64,000 nucleotides of DNA from 39-52-133 sp035531075 (GTDB lineage Bacteria > Pseudomonadota > Gammaproteobacteria > Burkholderiales > Gallionellaceae), in assembly GCA_035531075.1 (NCBI GenBank), contig DATKTO010000001.1:62001-126000 (forward strand), given 5' to 3'. Every line of letters starts with the position of its first letter. Within the stretch, counting starts at the first letter, position 1. Under the pieces are notes generated by a model. That model was not told where the DNA came from and searched no databases. It worked only from the letters and a program-made list of their open reading frames with translations. Of the stretch, positions 31,603 through 41,998 are shown one piece after another. A program made the position numbers and the translations under genes.

Positions 31603-32694
31603 ATGTCGCAAAGAGCCGCAATATACAAGATAAAAGTACTGATCATTGATGATTCGGCGCTGATACGCAGTATCCTCAAAGAGGTGATCAACAGCTACCC
31701 GGACATGGAAGCGGTAGGGGCAGCAGCAAATCCTTTGCAGGCGCGCGACATGATAAAAACTCTTAGCCCTGATGTGCTGACGCTGGATGTGGAGATGCCC
31801 GAGATGGACGGACTGACCTTTCTGGAGAAGCTGATGCGGTTGCGCCCAACACCAGTGCTGATGATTTCAAGTCTGACCGAGCGCGGTTCGGAAGCCGCTT
31901 TGCGTGCGCTTGAGCTGGGAGCGGTAGATTTTCTGGCCAAACCCAAGCTGGGGATTAGCGACGGGATGCGCGAATATGCCGCCGACATTGCGGAAAAAAT
32001 TAGAACCGCGTACCTGGTAAAGTCACGCCTGGCACGCAGAGTTGCGCCAACCGGCGCAGCGCGCGAAGTGTTACCGGATCTGGCTAACCGCATCACCAGC
32101 ACGGAGAAGATCATTATTCTGGGTGCGTCTACTGGCGGCACCGAGGCGATTAAAGAGTTTCTGATCCGGCTGCCGGCCGATGCGCCGGGCATCCTGATTG
32201 CCCAGCACATGCCTGAAGCATTTACCAAGTCGTTTGCTGCGCGTCTCGATAGCCTGTGCAAGATCAGTGTCGTGGAGGCGCAGGGAAATGAGCGGATTTT
32301 GCCGGGCCATGCTTTTATCGCCCCTGGGCATTCGCATCTTTTGCTCAAGCGCAGCGGCGCAAATTACATGACCGAACTAAGCCAGGCTGCACCGGTTAAC
32401 CATCACCGGCCCTCGGTCGAGGTGCTGTTCCGCTCAGCCGCGAAGCATGCCGGCAAGAACGTTATCGGCGTGATGCTGACCGGCATGGGCAAGGACGGCG
32501 CAAATGCGATGCTGGAAATGCGTCAGGCAGGCGCCTATAATTTTGCCCAGAACGAGGAAACTTGTGTAGTCTTTGGCATGCCGCGCGAAGCGATAGCAGT
32601 GGGTGCGGTAGACGAGATCGTGCCAATACAGGACATGGCGCAGCGGGTATTGTTCAAGTTGGCACAGGGCGGCGCCCGTAACATCAGGGTATAA
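31603..32694 (+). CDS. cheB: Chemotaxis methylesterase/response regulator CheB
   Basis: 363 residues. Receiver domain with phospho-acceptor D62 (LTLDVEMPEMDG), a linker, then the methylesterase domain with catalytic triad S177 (LGASTGG), H203 (AQHMPE) and D299 (GMGKDGANAM). It removes methyl groups from receptors and so opposes CheR. It is the last of the cheRDB genes and follows cheD by 51 bp. The start is the ATG at 31603. Confidence 0.97.
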   Translation: MSQRAAIYKIKVLIIDDSALIRSILKEVINSYPDMEAVGAAANPLQARDMIKTLSPDVLTLDVEMPEMDGLTFLEKLMRLRPTPVLMISSLTERGSEAALRALELGAVDFLAKPKLGISDGMREYAADIAEKIRTAYLVKSRLARRVAPTGAAREVLPDLANRITSTEKIIILGASTGGTEAIKEFLIRLPADAPGILIAQHMPEAFTKSFAARLDSLCKISVVEAQGNERILPGHAFIAPGHSHLLLKRSGANYMTELSQAAPVNHHRPSVEVLFRSAAKHAGKNVIGVMLTGMGKDGANAMLEMRQAGAYNFAQNEETCVVFGMPREAIAVGAVDEIVPIQDMAQRVLFKLAQGGARNIRV

Positions 32695-32738
32695 ATGCTT
32701 TGCCTGTATAGAATATGATAACAACCAGGAGACTTAAA

Positions 32739-33044
32739 ATGAGTATCAACGCAACTGTATCGGGTAATACCGCCACGATAAACATGACTGGCCGCTTTGA
32801 TTTTAATGTGCAACGAGATTTTAAAGAGGCATACGATCCTCAGCTCAATAACGCGGCTGTCAGCGCCATTGAAGTTAATCTGGCCGGCGTTGAGTATCTG
32901 GACAGTTCCGCACTGGGCATGTTGCTGATGTTGCGTGAACGTTCGACAGCAGCGGGCAAGAGTCTGAAACTGTGCAGGCCGGGTGCCGGTGTGGCGCAAA
33001 TTCTCGAGATAGCGAATTTTTCCAAACTATTCACGATTGTTTGA
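32739..33044 (+). CDS. STAS-domain anti-sigma factor antagonist
   Basis: 101 residues from the ATG at 32739, which has an AGGAG site 9 bases upstream; the in-frame ATG at 32715 is earlier than that site. A single STAS domain: EVNLAGVEYLDSSALGMLL carries the DSS motif whose serine is phosphorylated in SpoIIAA and HsbA relatives. Such proteins bind an anti-sigma partner when unphosphorylated. With the neighbouring receiver-phosphatase it resembles HsbA-HsbR of Pseudomonas, where HsbA binds FlgM. FlgM is encoded at 45662, so an influence on FliA activity is a reasonable hypothesis. Confidence 0.9.
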   Translation: MSINATVSGNTATINMTGRFDFNVQRDFKEAYDPQLNNAAVSAIEVNLAGVEYLDSSALGMLLMLRERSTAAGKSLKLCRPGAGVAQILEIANFSKLFTIV

Positions 33045-33083
33045 TCAGCCGTTAAGGTGCCCTAGCCTCGAGGGAAGATTGAT

Positions 33084-34322
33084 ATGACAACTTCCAACGG
33101 TCAAACAGCAGATGCCAAAGGTTTGGCTCTTGTTGTTGATGATGTGCCCATCAACAGGAAAATTCTGGAAGCGCTGTTGAAAATCGAGGGCTATCAAACC
33201 ATATCTGCCGAGGATGGCGCGCAGGCAGTTCAGTTATACGCGGCGCAGCGACCCGATATAGTGTTTATGGATGTGATGATGCCTGTCATGGATGGTTACG
33301 AGGCAACCGCGCGCATCAAGGAATTGGCAGGCACAATATTTGTGCCTGTCATTTTTCTTACAGCATTAAGCGATGGCGATGCGCTGGTCAAGTGCATAGA
33401 GGCGGGCGGTGATGATTTCCTGAGTAAGCCTTTCAAGCAGGAAATTCTGAATGCCAAAATCAAGGCCATGGAGCGCATTCGTGATCTGTCGCGCAAAGTG
33501 GCAGAACAGCACCAGAAAATAGAGCATCATCATCAGCTGCTGTTAAACGAACAGATTGTCGCCGAGCAAATCTATAACCGTGCGATAACGGCCGATAACG
33601 TCCCTACAAAATATATCCATTCACTGTTACGCGCCGTTTCAATTTTCAGTGGCGACATGGTGCTTTCTGCCTACCGTTCCGATGGAACGTTGCATATTCT
33701 GCTTGGAGACTTTACCGGCCATGGGCTAGCTGCAGCGGTAGGCGTGCTGCCTGCGGCAGAGGTGTTCCGCGCAATGACCGCCAAGGGCTTTTCAGCGCCG
33801 GAAATATTGGCCGCAATCAATTCCAAGTTAAACAAGCTGCTTCCCACCGGAATGTTCATGAGCGCCTGCTTCGTTGTGCTTGAAAAGGACATGCAAAGTG
33901 TAACCATCTGGAACGCAGGAATGCCGGAAGTACTGGTAGTGGGCGCGATCAAACCGGATGAGTGCAGTATGGTTGTGAAGCATAGAGTCGCATCTAGATA
34001 CCTTGCGCTTGGCATTCTGAAGGAGGTTGATAATGAACTCGCGCCTGCACGCCTGAGTATCGACAGCGGTGACCGAATTCTGTTGTGCAGCGATGGTGTG
34101 ACCGAGGCGCTAAATTCCGGCGGCGAAGGATTCGGCATGGAACGCTATGAGCAGGCAGCGACTTCCACGCAGCACAGTTTTCAGGCTGTCGTAACCGCCT
34201 TGTCTGATTTTTGCGGGGCTCAGCCCTTTAATGATGATGTAAGTCTGGTAGAAATCCACTGCACGCCCGGACTAGTCCAGACAAGTTCAGCTCATGAAGC
34301 TAGCCGGGAGCTCCACGGTTAG
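33084..34322 (+). CDS. Receiver-SpoIIE (PP2C) phosphatase response regulator
   Basis: 412 residues. An N-terminal receiver domain has phospho-acceptor D63 (IVFMDVMMPVMDG). A helical linker and a SpoIIE-type serine phosphatase domain (about 185-400) follow, with metal-binding motifs LLGDFTGHGLAAAVG, LLCSDGVTEAL and FNDDVSLVEI. It should dephosphorylate the STAS protein encoded just upstream when its receiver is activated. Pseudomonas HsbR has an additional C-terminal kinase domain; none is present here, so the kinase that phosphorylates the STAS protein is not encoded in this gene. A GAGGGAAG site precedes the ATG. Confidence 0.92.
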   Translation: MTTSNGQTADAKGLALVVDDVPINRKILEALLKIEGYQTISAEDGAQAVQLYAAQRPDIVFMDVMMPVMDGYEATARIKELAGTIFVPVIFLTALSDGDALVKCIEAGGDDFLSKPFKQEILNAKIKAMERIRDLSRKVAEQHQKIEHHHQLLLNEQIVAEQIYNRAITADNVPTKYIHSLLRAVSIFSGDMVLSAYRSDGTLHILLGDFTGHGLAAAVGVLPAAEVFRAMTAKGFSAPEILAAINSKLNKLLPTGMFMSACFVVLEKDMQSVTIWNAGMPEVLVVGAIKPDECSMVVKHRVASRYLALGILKEVDNELAPARLSIDSGDRILLCSDGVTEALNSGGEGFGMERYEQAATSTQHSFQAVVTALSDFCGAQPFNDDVSLVEIHCTPGLVQTSSAHEASRELHG

Positions 34323-34417
34323 ATTTGCCACTTTTGACAATATTTTCCGCGTCATCAACAGACTGCTTTTTGTAGCTGGTGAGTGATAAAGAGCTGTGTC
34401 CGTAAGCCTGTTAAACA

Positions 34418-37016
34418 ATGCAAAACATAAAACTAAATCTTCGCGGCAAGCTTCTCGTTATTGTCCTAATCGGTTTGATCAGCGGTTTTGGCATGGTCGC
34501 CTCTTTCCGTATTCACTGGGATAAATTAAAAATAACCGAGGATATAAATCGCTCGGGAAATGAGCGCGTCACTTTGATAGCAGAGTCAGTCGCCAATTTG
34601 CTCGTGGCATCTGACTACAGCAGTCTGCAATCTTTGTCCGAACGCTTCGTCAAGCTGCAAGACGTAGAACGGATCAATATTCTGGATATCGATGGCAAGA
34701 TTCTGATTAGCCAAAAAAATACCAGTTTTACACCTGCAATGAAAGGGAGTGTGTTTGAAGCTCCCGTTGTCTCAGCTGGAAAAACAATAGGCAGCGTGCA
34801 AATGTTTGTATCGCTTGATCGTCTTCATCAGGCTGTCCACGATATCTACCGGGTGGTAGCCGTCGGAATTTCATTGACTACCCTGTTTTTTGGACTGGTA
34901 ATCTATGCCGTTGTTTCGGTCCTTGTGGTCAGGCCGCTCGTACAATTGAGCGAAGCTGCAGATCAGCTTGCTCTGGGAAATTATTCTGCGGTGTTACCCG
35001 AAGTTACACAGGATGAACTGGGCAATCTTGCGCATGCATTTTCTTCTATGCGTGAAAGCAGGAGATTGAGTGAAGAGAAGCTGTCCGCTATTTTTTATAA
35101 CGCTCCCGACGCTTTCATTCAACTTGACTGCAATGGAGATATTGTCAACTGGAATGACCAGGCGGCCAATATTTTTGGCTATAGCAAAATCGAAGCCGTC
35201 GGTAGAAATTTCAGCATGGTGATGCCAGCAGAAGAGTTGGGATTGAATAGCGGCTATCGCAAGTGCTATCAGCAATCTGAAAATATAATTAGTGTTATCA
35301 GGGAGGTAGTAGGGCGGCGCAGTGATGGCAGCCATTTTCCGCTGGAATTAAGAACCAGTGAAATTAATTTTGCGGATGCGCGCTTACATTGTTTCCGCAC
35401 GGGACATTACCGGGCGCAAGGAAAATGAAACGAAATTATTGAATGCCATAAATGCAGCAGAGGCTGCAAATGCTGCCAAGAATTCATTTATCTCCAATAT
35501 CAGCCATGAAATACGCACGCCGATGAACAGCATCATCGGTATGACCAATCTGGCGCTAAAAACCCCTCTTGACCCCAAACAATACGATTATCTGAGCAAG
35601 ATAGATTATGCGGCGCACCACTTGCTGGCTCTGATCAATAATATTCTGGATTTTTCAAAAATCGAAGCAAACAAGCTGGAGCTGGAAATGCTGGATTTTG
35701 AGCTGCGCACTGTGTTCGAGAATCTCTCCGGCCAACTTGCATACAGCGCTGCAAGCAAAGGCTTGCTTCTGAAGATTTCCGCGGATGCCTGTTTGAGCAT
35801 GCCGCTGCGCGGTGATCCGTTGCGCTTGACCCAGGTGTTGCTAAACTACACCAGCAACGCGATCAAGTTTACTGACAAGGGCGAGATCACGGTCCGTGCC
35901 AGCATCGTCGAGGAGAGCAAGAGTCACCTGCTGATACGCTTCGAAGTACAGGATACCGGCATCGGTATTTCCGCTGATGCGATAGACAAACTATTCAACG
36001 CCTTCCATCAGGCTGATGTTTCCACCACGCGCAAATATGGTGGTACCGGGCTGGGTCTGGCTATCAGCAAGCAACTGGTGGAGCTAATGGACGGGACATT
36101 GGGTGTCGAGAGCCAGCCCAATCAGGGCAGCACATTCTGGTTTACCGCACGCTTGGCGCAAGGGAATGAAGCGGTTGCGCATGCCCTACCCTTGTCGCTC
36201 AATACGGAGGTGCTCAAGGATGCGACTATCCTGCTGGCCGAGGATAATTTATTCAATCAGCAAGTTGCGCTTGAGATATTGCGGGACGCTGGTGCCCGCG
36301 TAAGCCTTGTCAGCAACGGCCAGGAAGCGATCGATCTGCTGCAACAGCAGCACTTTGACTGTGTATTGATGGACATGCAAATGCCGGTGATGGATGGCCT
36401 GGAAGCCGCCCGGCAGATACGCAGCAATGCTGCTGTGGCCGCTATACCGATTATCGCGATGACTGCCAATGCCGGGAGTGAAGACAGGTCGCGCTGCCTT
36501 GCCGCCGGCATGGATTATTTCGTCAGCAAGCCTGTCTTTCCAGACCAGTTGTATGCTGCTGTTGCGCAATGCCTGGCAGCTGGGCGGAGAGCGGAGGCAG
36601 AGAGCTTGGCTGAAAGTAGCGGGCAGGCTACTGCCCTGCATCCCGCTGCGGAAACGCTCAAGCTGGCGCCCGCGATCAAGGATTATGCAGTTGTGATTGA
36701 TTTATCGGTACTGGAAAAAATCATCGGTTCCGACCAAGTCAAGTTGCGCAAATTTGCCCTTAAGTATCTGAACTCCGCTCAGCTGGGACTGGACGAAATC
36801 GAAATGGCGCTACGGCAGGAGAACTTGGCGGCCTTGGCCGCGCTGGGACATCGCCATAAAACACCGGCCAGAACGGTGGGCGCGCAAGGTTTTGCAGATC
36901 TGTGCCAGGCGCTGGAGAAAAGCACGGATATTGAGCAGGCACGCCATATTGTCGCGCAAATGCGCCCACTGGTGGGAAGGATTTCTGAATATATACAGGG
37001 TCTTCAGCCAAGTTGA
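34418..37016 (+). pseudogene. Hybrid sensor histidine kinase, interrupted by a +1 frameshift
   Basis: The gene is open in one frame from 34418 to 35428 and continues in the next from about 35380 to 37016; the total (2599 bp) is one base more than a multiple of three. Removing one T at 35384-35385 joins ARLH to YIVSARDITGRKEN, restoring a PAS domain end. The repaired product of 865 residues has two membrane spans, HAMP, PAS, HisKA (SFISNISHEIRTPMNSI), HATPase, receiver (VLMDMQMPVMDG) and a C-terminal Hpt-like domain. As read, only the sensor part is made. It could be a real mutation, a sequencing error or programmed frameshifting. It would feed the receiver-phosphatase upstream. Confidence 0.85.
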
Positions 37017-37157
37017 ATTAAGGTATGCTTCATGCTTCGATCAAACAGCAAAAATGCTGTGCCAACTCGCTTCTGCCCATAGCGCCGTTTGTTTAAAACT
37101 GGCCGCAGCGATGATGAAAAATTGAAGTACGCTGTAAAAACCGCTTTAATTCCCGCC

Positions 37158-37183
37158 TTGATTTCCCCGCCGATTGCCGATAA
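37158..37183 (+). promoter_or_regulatory. Candidate sigma-28 promoter before flhB
   Basis: A perfect -10 element GCCGATAA lies at 37176-37183, 28 bp before the flhB start. The best -35-like sequence is TTGA at 37158-37161 with a 14-base spacer, one base shorter than usual, so this is weaker than the other sites. The region 37017-37157 holds no gene that I can support. Confidence 0.45.
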
Positions 37184-37211
37184 TGGCCGCGATAAATAGG
37201 GTCACACTGTC

Positions 37212-38393
37212 ATGGCTGAAGAAAGCGATCTCGAAAAAACGGAACAACCCTCGCAACAGCGCCTGGATAAGGCGCGTGAGGAAGGGCAGGTTGCGCGTTC
37301 GCGCGAGCTGTCTACTTTTGTGGTGTTGATGGCAGGTGGTGCCGGCTTGTGGTTGATGGGTTCTACTATCACGCAGAAACTGATGAAGGTGCTGCGTGAC
37401 GGCCTCACGCTGGACAAGCGGATGGTATACGACCCCGAACAGATGATGCCGCATTTGCATGCGCTGTCGTTCGATGCGTTGCAAGCACTGCTGCCTTTGC
37501 TGATGCTTATGCTTGCCGCTGCCGTGTTCTCTCCGTTGTTGCTGAATGGCTGGTTGTTCACGATGCAGCCGCTGCAGCCCAATTTCTCCAAACTCAATCC
37601 CATATCCGGCATCGCCCGCATGTTCTCGACTAATAGCCTGGTCGAGCTGCTCAAGGCAATTGCCAAGGCTTTGGTGGTGGGGGGCGTGGGTGCATGGGCG
37701 ATTTGGCACAACAAAGAGGCGGTAATGTTATTGATGTCGCAGCCGCTGGCGGCGGCGATCCCGCAGTTGGGCAGTCTGATGTGGGGAGGCTTTCTTGCCA
37801 TCATGGGCGGCATGTTACTGATTGCGGCGGTAGATGTGCCATTCCAGTTGTATGAGCACAACAAGAAGCTGATGATGACCAAGCAAGAGGTGCGTCAGGA
37901 GGCCAAAGAATCTGAAGGTAATCCAGAAGTGAAAGGGCGTATCCGCAGGATGCAGCGCGAAATGGCGCAACGCAGGATGATGACCGAAATTCCGACGGCC
38001 GACGTGGTGGTGACCAACCCTACCCACTTCGCGGTGGCCTTGCGTTATAGCGAAACAGGCATGCGCGCCCCGATTGTGGTGGCCAAGGGTACCCAGTTGA
38101 CGGCAGCGCGTATCCGCGAGATCGCTGTGGAGAACGGCGTGCCTATCCTTGAGGCTCCGCCGCTGGCACGTGCCTTGTACAAACATACCGAGCTTGGCGA
38201 TGCGATCCCCGAGGCGTTGTATACCGCAGTGGCGGAGGTGCTGGCATATATTTATCAACTGCGGCGTTACAATAAGGAAGGCGGCCAACAACCGCAAGAG
38301 CCGCATGATTTACCAGTGCCGGCGGAATTGGATCCGGCAAATAGTGTTCCCGCCCAAATTGAACCCGGAAATGCTGCTGAAGAAAGTGAATGA
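37212..38393 (+). CDS. flhB: Flagellar type III export switch protein FlhB
   Basis: 393 residues. Part of the membrane export gate; it switches substrate specificity from rod/hook to filament after autocleavage. Four transmembrane segments occupy about residues 30-210. The cleavage motif NPTH is at N269-P270-T271-H272 (VVVTNPTHFAVAL), exactly the E. coli position. The C-terminal tail is Pro/Glu-rich. The flhA start overlaps the stop (ATGA-type), so both are cotranslated. Confidence 0.97.
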   Translation: MAEESDLEKTEQPSQQRLDKAREEGQVARSRELSTFVVLMAGGAGLWLMGSTITQKLMKVLRDGLTLDKRMVYDPEQMMPHLHALSFDALQALLPLLMLMLAAAVFSPLLLNGWLFTMQPLQPNFSKLNPISGIARMFSTNSLVELLKAIAKALVVGGVGAWAIWHNKEAVMLLMSQPLAAAIPQLGSLMWGGFLAIMGGMLLIAAVDVPFQLYEHNKKLMMTKQEVRQEAKESEGNPEVKGRIRRMQREMAQRRMMTEIPTADVVVTNPTHFAVALRYSETGMRAPIVVAKGTQLTAARIREIAVENGVPILEAPPLARALYKHTELGDAIPEALYTAVAEVLAYIYQLRRYNKEGGQQPQEPHDLPVPAELDPANSVPAQIEPGNAAEESE

Positions 38394-40477
38394 TGGACAT
38401 ACTGCTAACACTGCAAAATTTTATTAAGAAGGCAGGTCTGCGCAATTTGGCAGGCCCCGTATTGATCGTGATGATATTGGCAATGATGGTATTGCCGCTG
38501 CCGCCGCTGTTGCTCGACATCCTGTTTACTTTCAATATCGCGATGGCGATCATGGTGTTGCTGGTGAGCATGAATACTACCCATCCGCTGGATTTCGCGG
38601 TATTCCCCACCGTGCTGCTGATCACTACCCTGCTGCGCTTGTCGCTGAATGTGGCTTCGACCCGTGTGGTGTTGCTCGAAGGGCATACCGGCGCGGATGC
38701 TGCAGGAAAAGTGATTGAAGCCTTCGGTCATTTCCTGGTGGGCGGAAATTACGCGGTCGGTATCGTGGTGTTCATGATCCTGGTGGTAATCAACTTTATG
38801 GTTATCACCAAAGGTGCGGGGCGTATTGCTGAAGTTGGCGCACGCTTCACCCTGGATGCGATGCCGGGCAAGCAGATGGCAATTGATGCCGACCTCAACG
38901 CCGGCCTGATAGGCGAAGATGTGGCGCGCTCCCGCCGTGTAGCAGTAGCGCAGGAAGCCGAGTTTTATGGCGCGATGGACGGTGCGAGCAAATTCGTGCG
39001 TGGCGATGCGGTGGCCGGGATTATCATTCTGGTGATCAACCTGATCGGCGGTTTCGTGGTGGGCGTGCTGCAGCACAATATGGATCTCGCCAATGCGGCC
39101 AAGAATTACACTTTGCTGGCGATCGGTGACGGCCTGGTTGCGCAGATTCCCGCGTTGATCATCTCTACCGCCGCCGGCTTAATCGTGAGCCGCGTGGCCA
39201 GCGACCATAATATCGGCCAGCAACTGATCAAGCAGCTGTTTAACCAGCCACCTATCCTTATTCTGGCTGCCGTCATTATTGCCGCGATGGGCTTAATTCC
39301 AGGCATGCCGCATTTTGCCTTTCTGTTTCTGGCCGCAGCGATGGGAGGCCTGGCCTATTACCTGATTAACAAAGAGGCCACAGTGGCCGAAATGGCAGCG
39401 CCGGTCGAGGCGGCAGCGATGCCTGCGATGGAGGCGGCTGAAGCCAGTTGGGAAGATGTATCGCAGGTTGACGTGCTGGGCCTGGAAGTGGGCTACCGCA
39501 TGATCTCGCTGGTGGACAAGGCGCAGGATGGCGACCTGTTGCGGCGCATTAAAGGCATACGCAAGAAATTCACCCAGGACGTCGGATTCCTGCCGCCCCC
39601 GGTACATATTCGGGACAATCTGGATCTGCGGCCGAATGCTTACCGTATCACGCTGAAGGGGGCGGAAATCGGCAGCGGCGAAGCTTATCCAAATATGTTG
39701 CTGGCAATCAACCCCGGCAACGTCTCGGGCACCCTGCCAGGTGCTGTCACGCGCGACCCCGCATTTGGCCTCCCTGCAGTCTGGATTGAGGCTGCTCTGC
39801 GCGATCAGGCGCAAAATCTGGGTTATACCGTGGTGGATGCCGGCACCGTGGTGGCGACGCACATCAGTCATTTGATCCAGACACACAGTGCGGAACTGCT
39901 GGGACGGCAAGAATTGCAGCAGCTGTTTGACCACTTGGCCAAGACTGCGCCCAAGCTTGCCGAAGATCTTGTACCCAAACTGCTGCCGCTTTCTACCGTA
40001 CAGAAAGTACTGCAGAACCTGCTGGATGAGGGCATGCATATCCGCGATATGCGCACCATACTGGAAGCTTTGACAGAATTCGCGACGCAGACACAGGATC
40101 CGCAGCATCTGACTACACAGGTGAGGGTGGCGCTAGGCCCTGCCATCGTGCAGCAACTCTACCCTGCCGCACAGGAGTTGCAGGTGATCGGCATCGATAA
40201 AGAGCTGGAATACGTCCTGTCGCAGGCGCTGCAAGCGGGTGGCGGCAAAGCGATAGAGCCCGGCCTGGCCAATACGCTGCTGCGCGAAGCGCGTACGGCA
40301 GTGCAGACTCAGGAACAGCTGGGCTTGCCCACAGTGCTGCTGGTGCCGGGACAAATACGCGATTTAATGGCGCGTTTCCTTAAGCGTGCGCTCCCCCAAC
40401 TCAAGGTTTTATCGCATGATGAAGTGCCGGGATTTAAAACAGTGCGCGTAACCGCTGTGGTTGGCGGCAAGGCATAA
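38390..40477 (+). CDS. flhA: Flagellar type III export protein FlhA
   Basis: 695 residues (694 if the second ATG at 38393 is used). The N-terminal half has about eight membrane segments and the conserved FHIPEP region (TVLLITTLLRLSLNVASTRV, MPGKQMAIDADLNAGLI). The C-terminal cytoplasmic domain docks chaperone-substrate complexes. The gene overlaps flhB by 4 bases. FlhA is essential for export of rod, hook and filament proteins. Confidence 0.97.
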   Translation: MMDILLTLQNFIKKAGLRNLAGPVLIVMILAMMVLPLPPLLLDILFTFNIAMAIMVLLVSMNTTHPLDFAVFPTVLLITTLLRLSLNVASTRVVLLEGHTGADAAGKVIEAFGHFLVGGNYAVGIVVFMILVVINFMVITKGAGRIAEVGARFTLDAMPGKQMAIDADLNAGLIGEDVARSRRVAVAQEAEFYGAMDGASKFVRGDAVAGIIILVINLIGGFVVGVLQHNMDLANAAKNYTLLAIGDGLVAQIPALIISTAAGLIVSRVASDHNIGQQLIKQLFNQPPILILAAVIIAAMGLIPGMPHFAFLFLAAAMGGLAYYLINKEATVAEMAAPVEAAAMPAMEAAEASWEDVSQVDVLGLEVGYRMISLVDKAQDGDLLRRIKGIRKKFTQDVGFLPPPVHIRDNLDLRPNAYRITLKGAEIGSGEAYPNMLLAINPGNVSGTLPGAVTRDPAFGLPAVWIEAALRDQAQNLGYTVVDAGTVVATHISHLIQTHSAELLGRQELQQLFDHLAKTAPKLAEDLVPKLLPLSTVQKVLQNLLDEGMHIRDMRTILEALTEFATQTQDPQHLTTQVRVALGPAIVQQLYPAAQELQVIGIDKELEYVLSQALQAGGGKAIEPGLANTLLREARTAVQTQEQLGLPTVLLVPGQIRDLMARFLKRALPQLKVLSHDEVPGFKTVRVTAVVGGKA

Positions 40478-40492
40478 CGGCAACATCAAATT

Positions 40493-40513
40493 CCAAACCT
40501 GGGTCAGGTTTGG
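40493..40513 (+). other. Perfect hairpin between flhA and flhF
   Basis: CCAAACCT-GGGTC-AGGTTTGG, an 8-bp perfect stem, lies 16 bp after the flhA stop and is followed by ATGCATTTATT, not a clean T run. It may be a weak terminator or an RNA-processing hairpin between flhBA and flhF-flhG-fliA. The rest of this 170-bp gap shows no ORF. Confidence 0.5.
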
Positions 40514-40651
40514 ATGCATTTATTCTGAATAGCGCGAAAAATCCCCTCCTATTTGCGACACTGAATCCATGGCAAACCATGATAATGCTGGTGACCACTC
40601 AAATTAAGTCGCCAGTGATCGTCGGATGAAGTTGATACCAGGAGAATGTTG

Positions 40652-41998
40652 ATGAACGTAAAAAAATTTACCGCAGCCACAACACGTGATGCGCTGCGCA
40701 TGGTACGAGATGAATTCGGCGACGAAGCGGTTATTCTGTCTAATCGCAAGGTGGCAGCGGGTATTGAGATCATGGCCATGACCAATGACGCATTGTCGGA
40801 CATGACTCAAATCCATATGCAGTCAGAGTCGGCTCAATCCGGCCTGTCCCGGCCAAGCATGCAACAGATCCCGCAACTCAACGAAAGAGCCGAGATTAAC
40901 ATCAAATCCCCCCAGTTTAGGCAGCCCGTTTTCAGCGCAAGACAGTCTGAAATTGCCAATAAACAGAATGTTATAAGTGAAAAACAAGCCTTGCCTGGCA
41001 AGGCTGCGCCAGCCCGGCCTGCAGAGCCAGGCAAACTCGCCGCGCCGGTATCGGCCGACCATTCGAATCTGGTGCATGAAATAAAATCCATGCGCAGCAT
41101 GCTGCAGGAGCAGTTTGCATGCATGACCTGGTCCGATATGCAGCAGCGTGATCCCAAACGTACACGCTTGTTGCGTAATCTGGTGAACGCAGGATTCAGT
41201 CCGTCATTGGCTCGCCAGTTGCTCGACAAGATGCCGACCGATGCGGACATGTCATGGGTAAACCAGGTGCTGGCCCATAATCTGCATGTTGCAACGCAGG
41301 CGGAAGATGTGGTGGTGCGCGGTGGTATCTATGCATTGATAGGTCCAACCGGCGTAGGGAAAACCACGACCACGGCCAAGCTGGCAGCGCGCGCCGTGGT
41401 GCGCTACGGTGCCGACAGCGTGGCCCTGGTGACAACCGACGGTTACCGTATCGGTGCGCATGAACAGTTGCGCATCTACGGCAAAATTCTGGGTGTTTCG
41501 GTTCATGCGGCACGCGATACCGGAGACCTGCGCGTTACTTTGTCCGGACTCAAACACAAACGCCTGGTGCTGATAGACACCATGGGCATGGGCCAGCGCG
41601 ACAAGCGTGTGGCGGAGCAGGCAGAGATGTTTGATGCCGCAGGCGTGCAGCGCCTGCTGTTGCTGAACTCAACCAGCAGTGGCGAAACGCTGGAAGACGT
41701 GGTGCGCATGTATCACGGTCACGGGGTTATTGGCTGCATTGCAACCAAGCTGGACGAGGCGGCAACATTGGGCTCGGTGCTGGATGTGATGGTACGCCAC
41801 AAGCTGGCCTTGCATTATGTGTCCAACGGACAGCGCGTGCCGGAAGATTTCCATGAGGTGAATATGGCCTATCTGTTACACCGGGCTTTTGGTTCGGCTA
41901 ACAAATCTGCAGCTTTTGCTGCACAGGAACTTGATATCCCGGCCTTGATGGCAGGGCAGGCGGTCAAGGTTTCAATGCGGGGCGAACATGCTGTCTGA
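40652..41998 (+). CDS. flhF: Flagellar biosynthesis GTPase FlhF
   Basis: 448 residues from the ATG at 40652, which has an AGGAG site 8 bases upstream; the ATG at 40646 is too close to that site. SRP-type GTPase that places the flagellum, usually at the cell pole. The N-terminal part, MNVKKFTAATTRDALRMVRD, is followed by a variable basic region and the NG domain with P-loop GPTGVGKTTTTAKLAAR (K237). The G2-G4 motifs include DTMGMGQRD and TKLDEAA. Its stop overlaps the start of flhG by 11 bp. Confidence 0.96.
   Translation: MNVKKFTAATTRDALRMVRDEFGDEAVILSNRKVAAGIEIMAMTNDALSDMTQIHMQSESAQSGLSRPSMQQIPQLNERAEINIKSPQFRQPVFSARQSEIANKQNVISEKQALPGKAAPARPAEPGKLAAPVSADHSNLVHEIKSMRSMLQEQFACMTWSDMQQRDPKRTRLLRNLVNAGFSPSLARQLLDKMPTDADMSWVNQVLAHNLHVATQAEDVVVRGGIYALIGPTGVGKTTTTAKLAARAVVRYGADSVALVTTDGYRIGAHEQLRIYGKILGVSVHAARDTGDLRVTLSGLKHKRLVLIDTMGMGQRDKRVAEQAEMFDAAGVQRLLLLNSTSSGETLEDVVRMYHGHGVIGCIATKLDEAATLGSVLDVMVRHKLALHYVSNGQRVPEDFHEVNMAYLLHRAFGSANKSAAFAAQELDIPALMAGQAVKVSMRGEHAV

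Noticed and set aside
35358..37016. Independent kinase gene starting at 35358
   Set aside because: The reading frame starts inside the PAS domain of the preceding frame and continues it exactly after a one-base correction, so it is the second part of a frameshifted gene.
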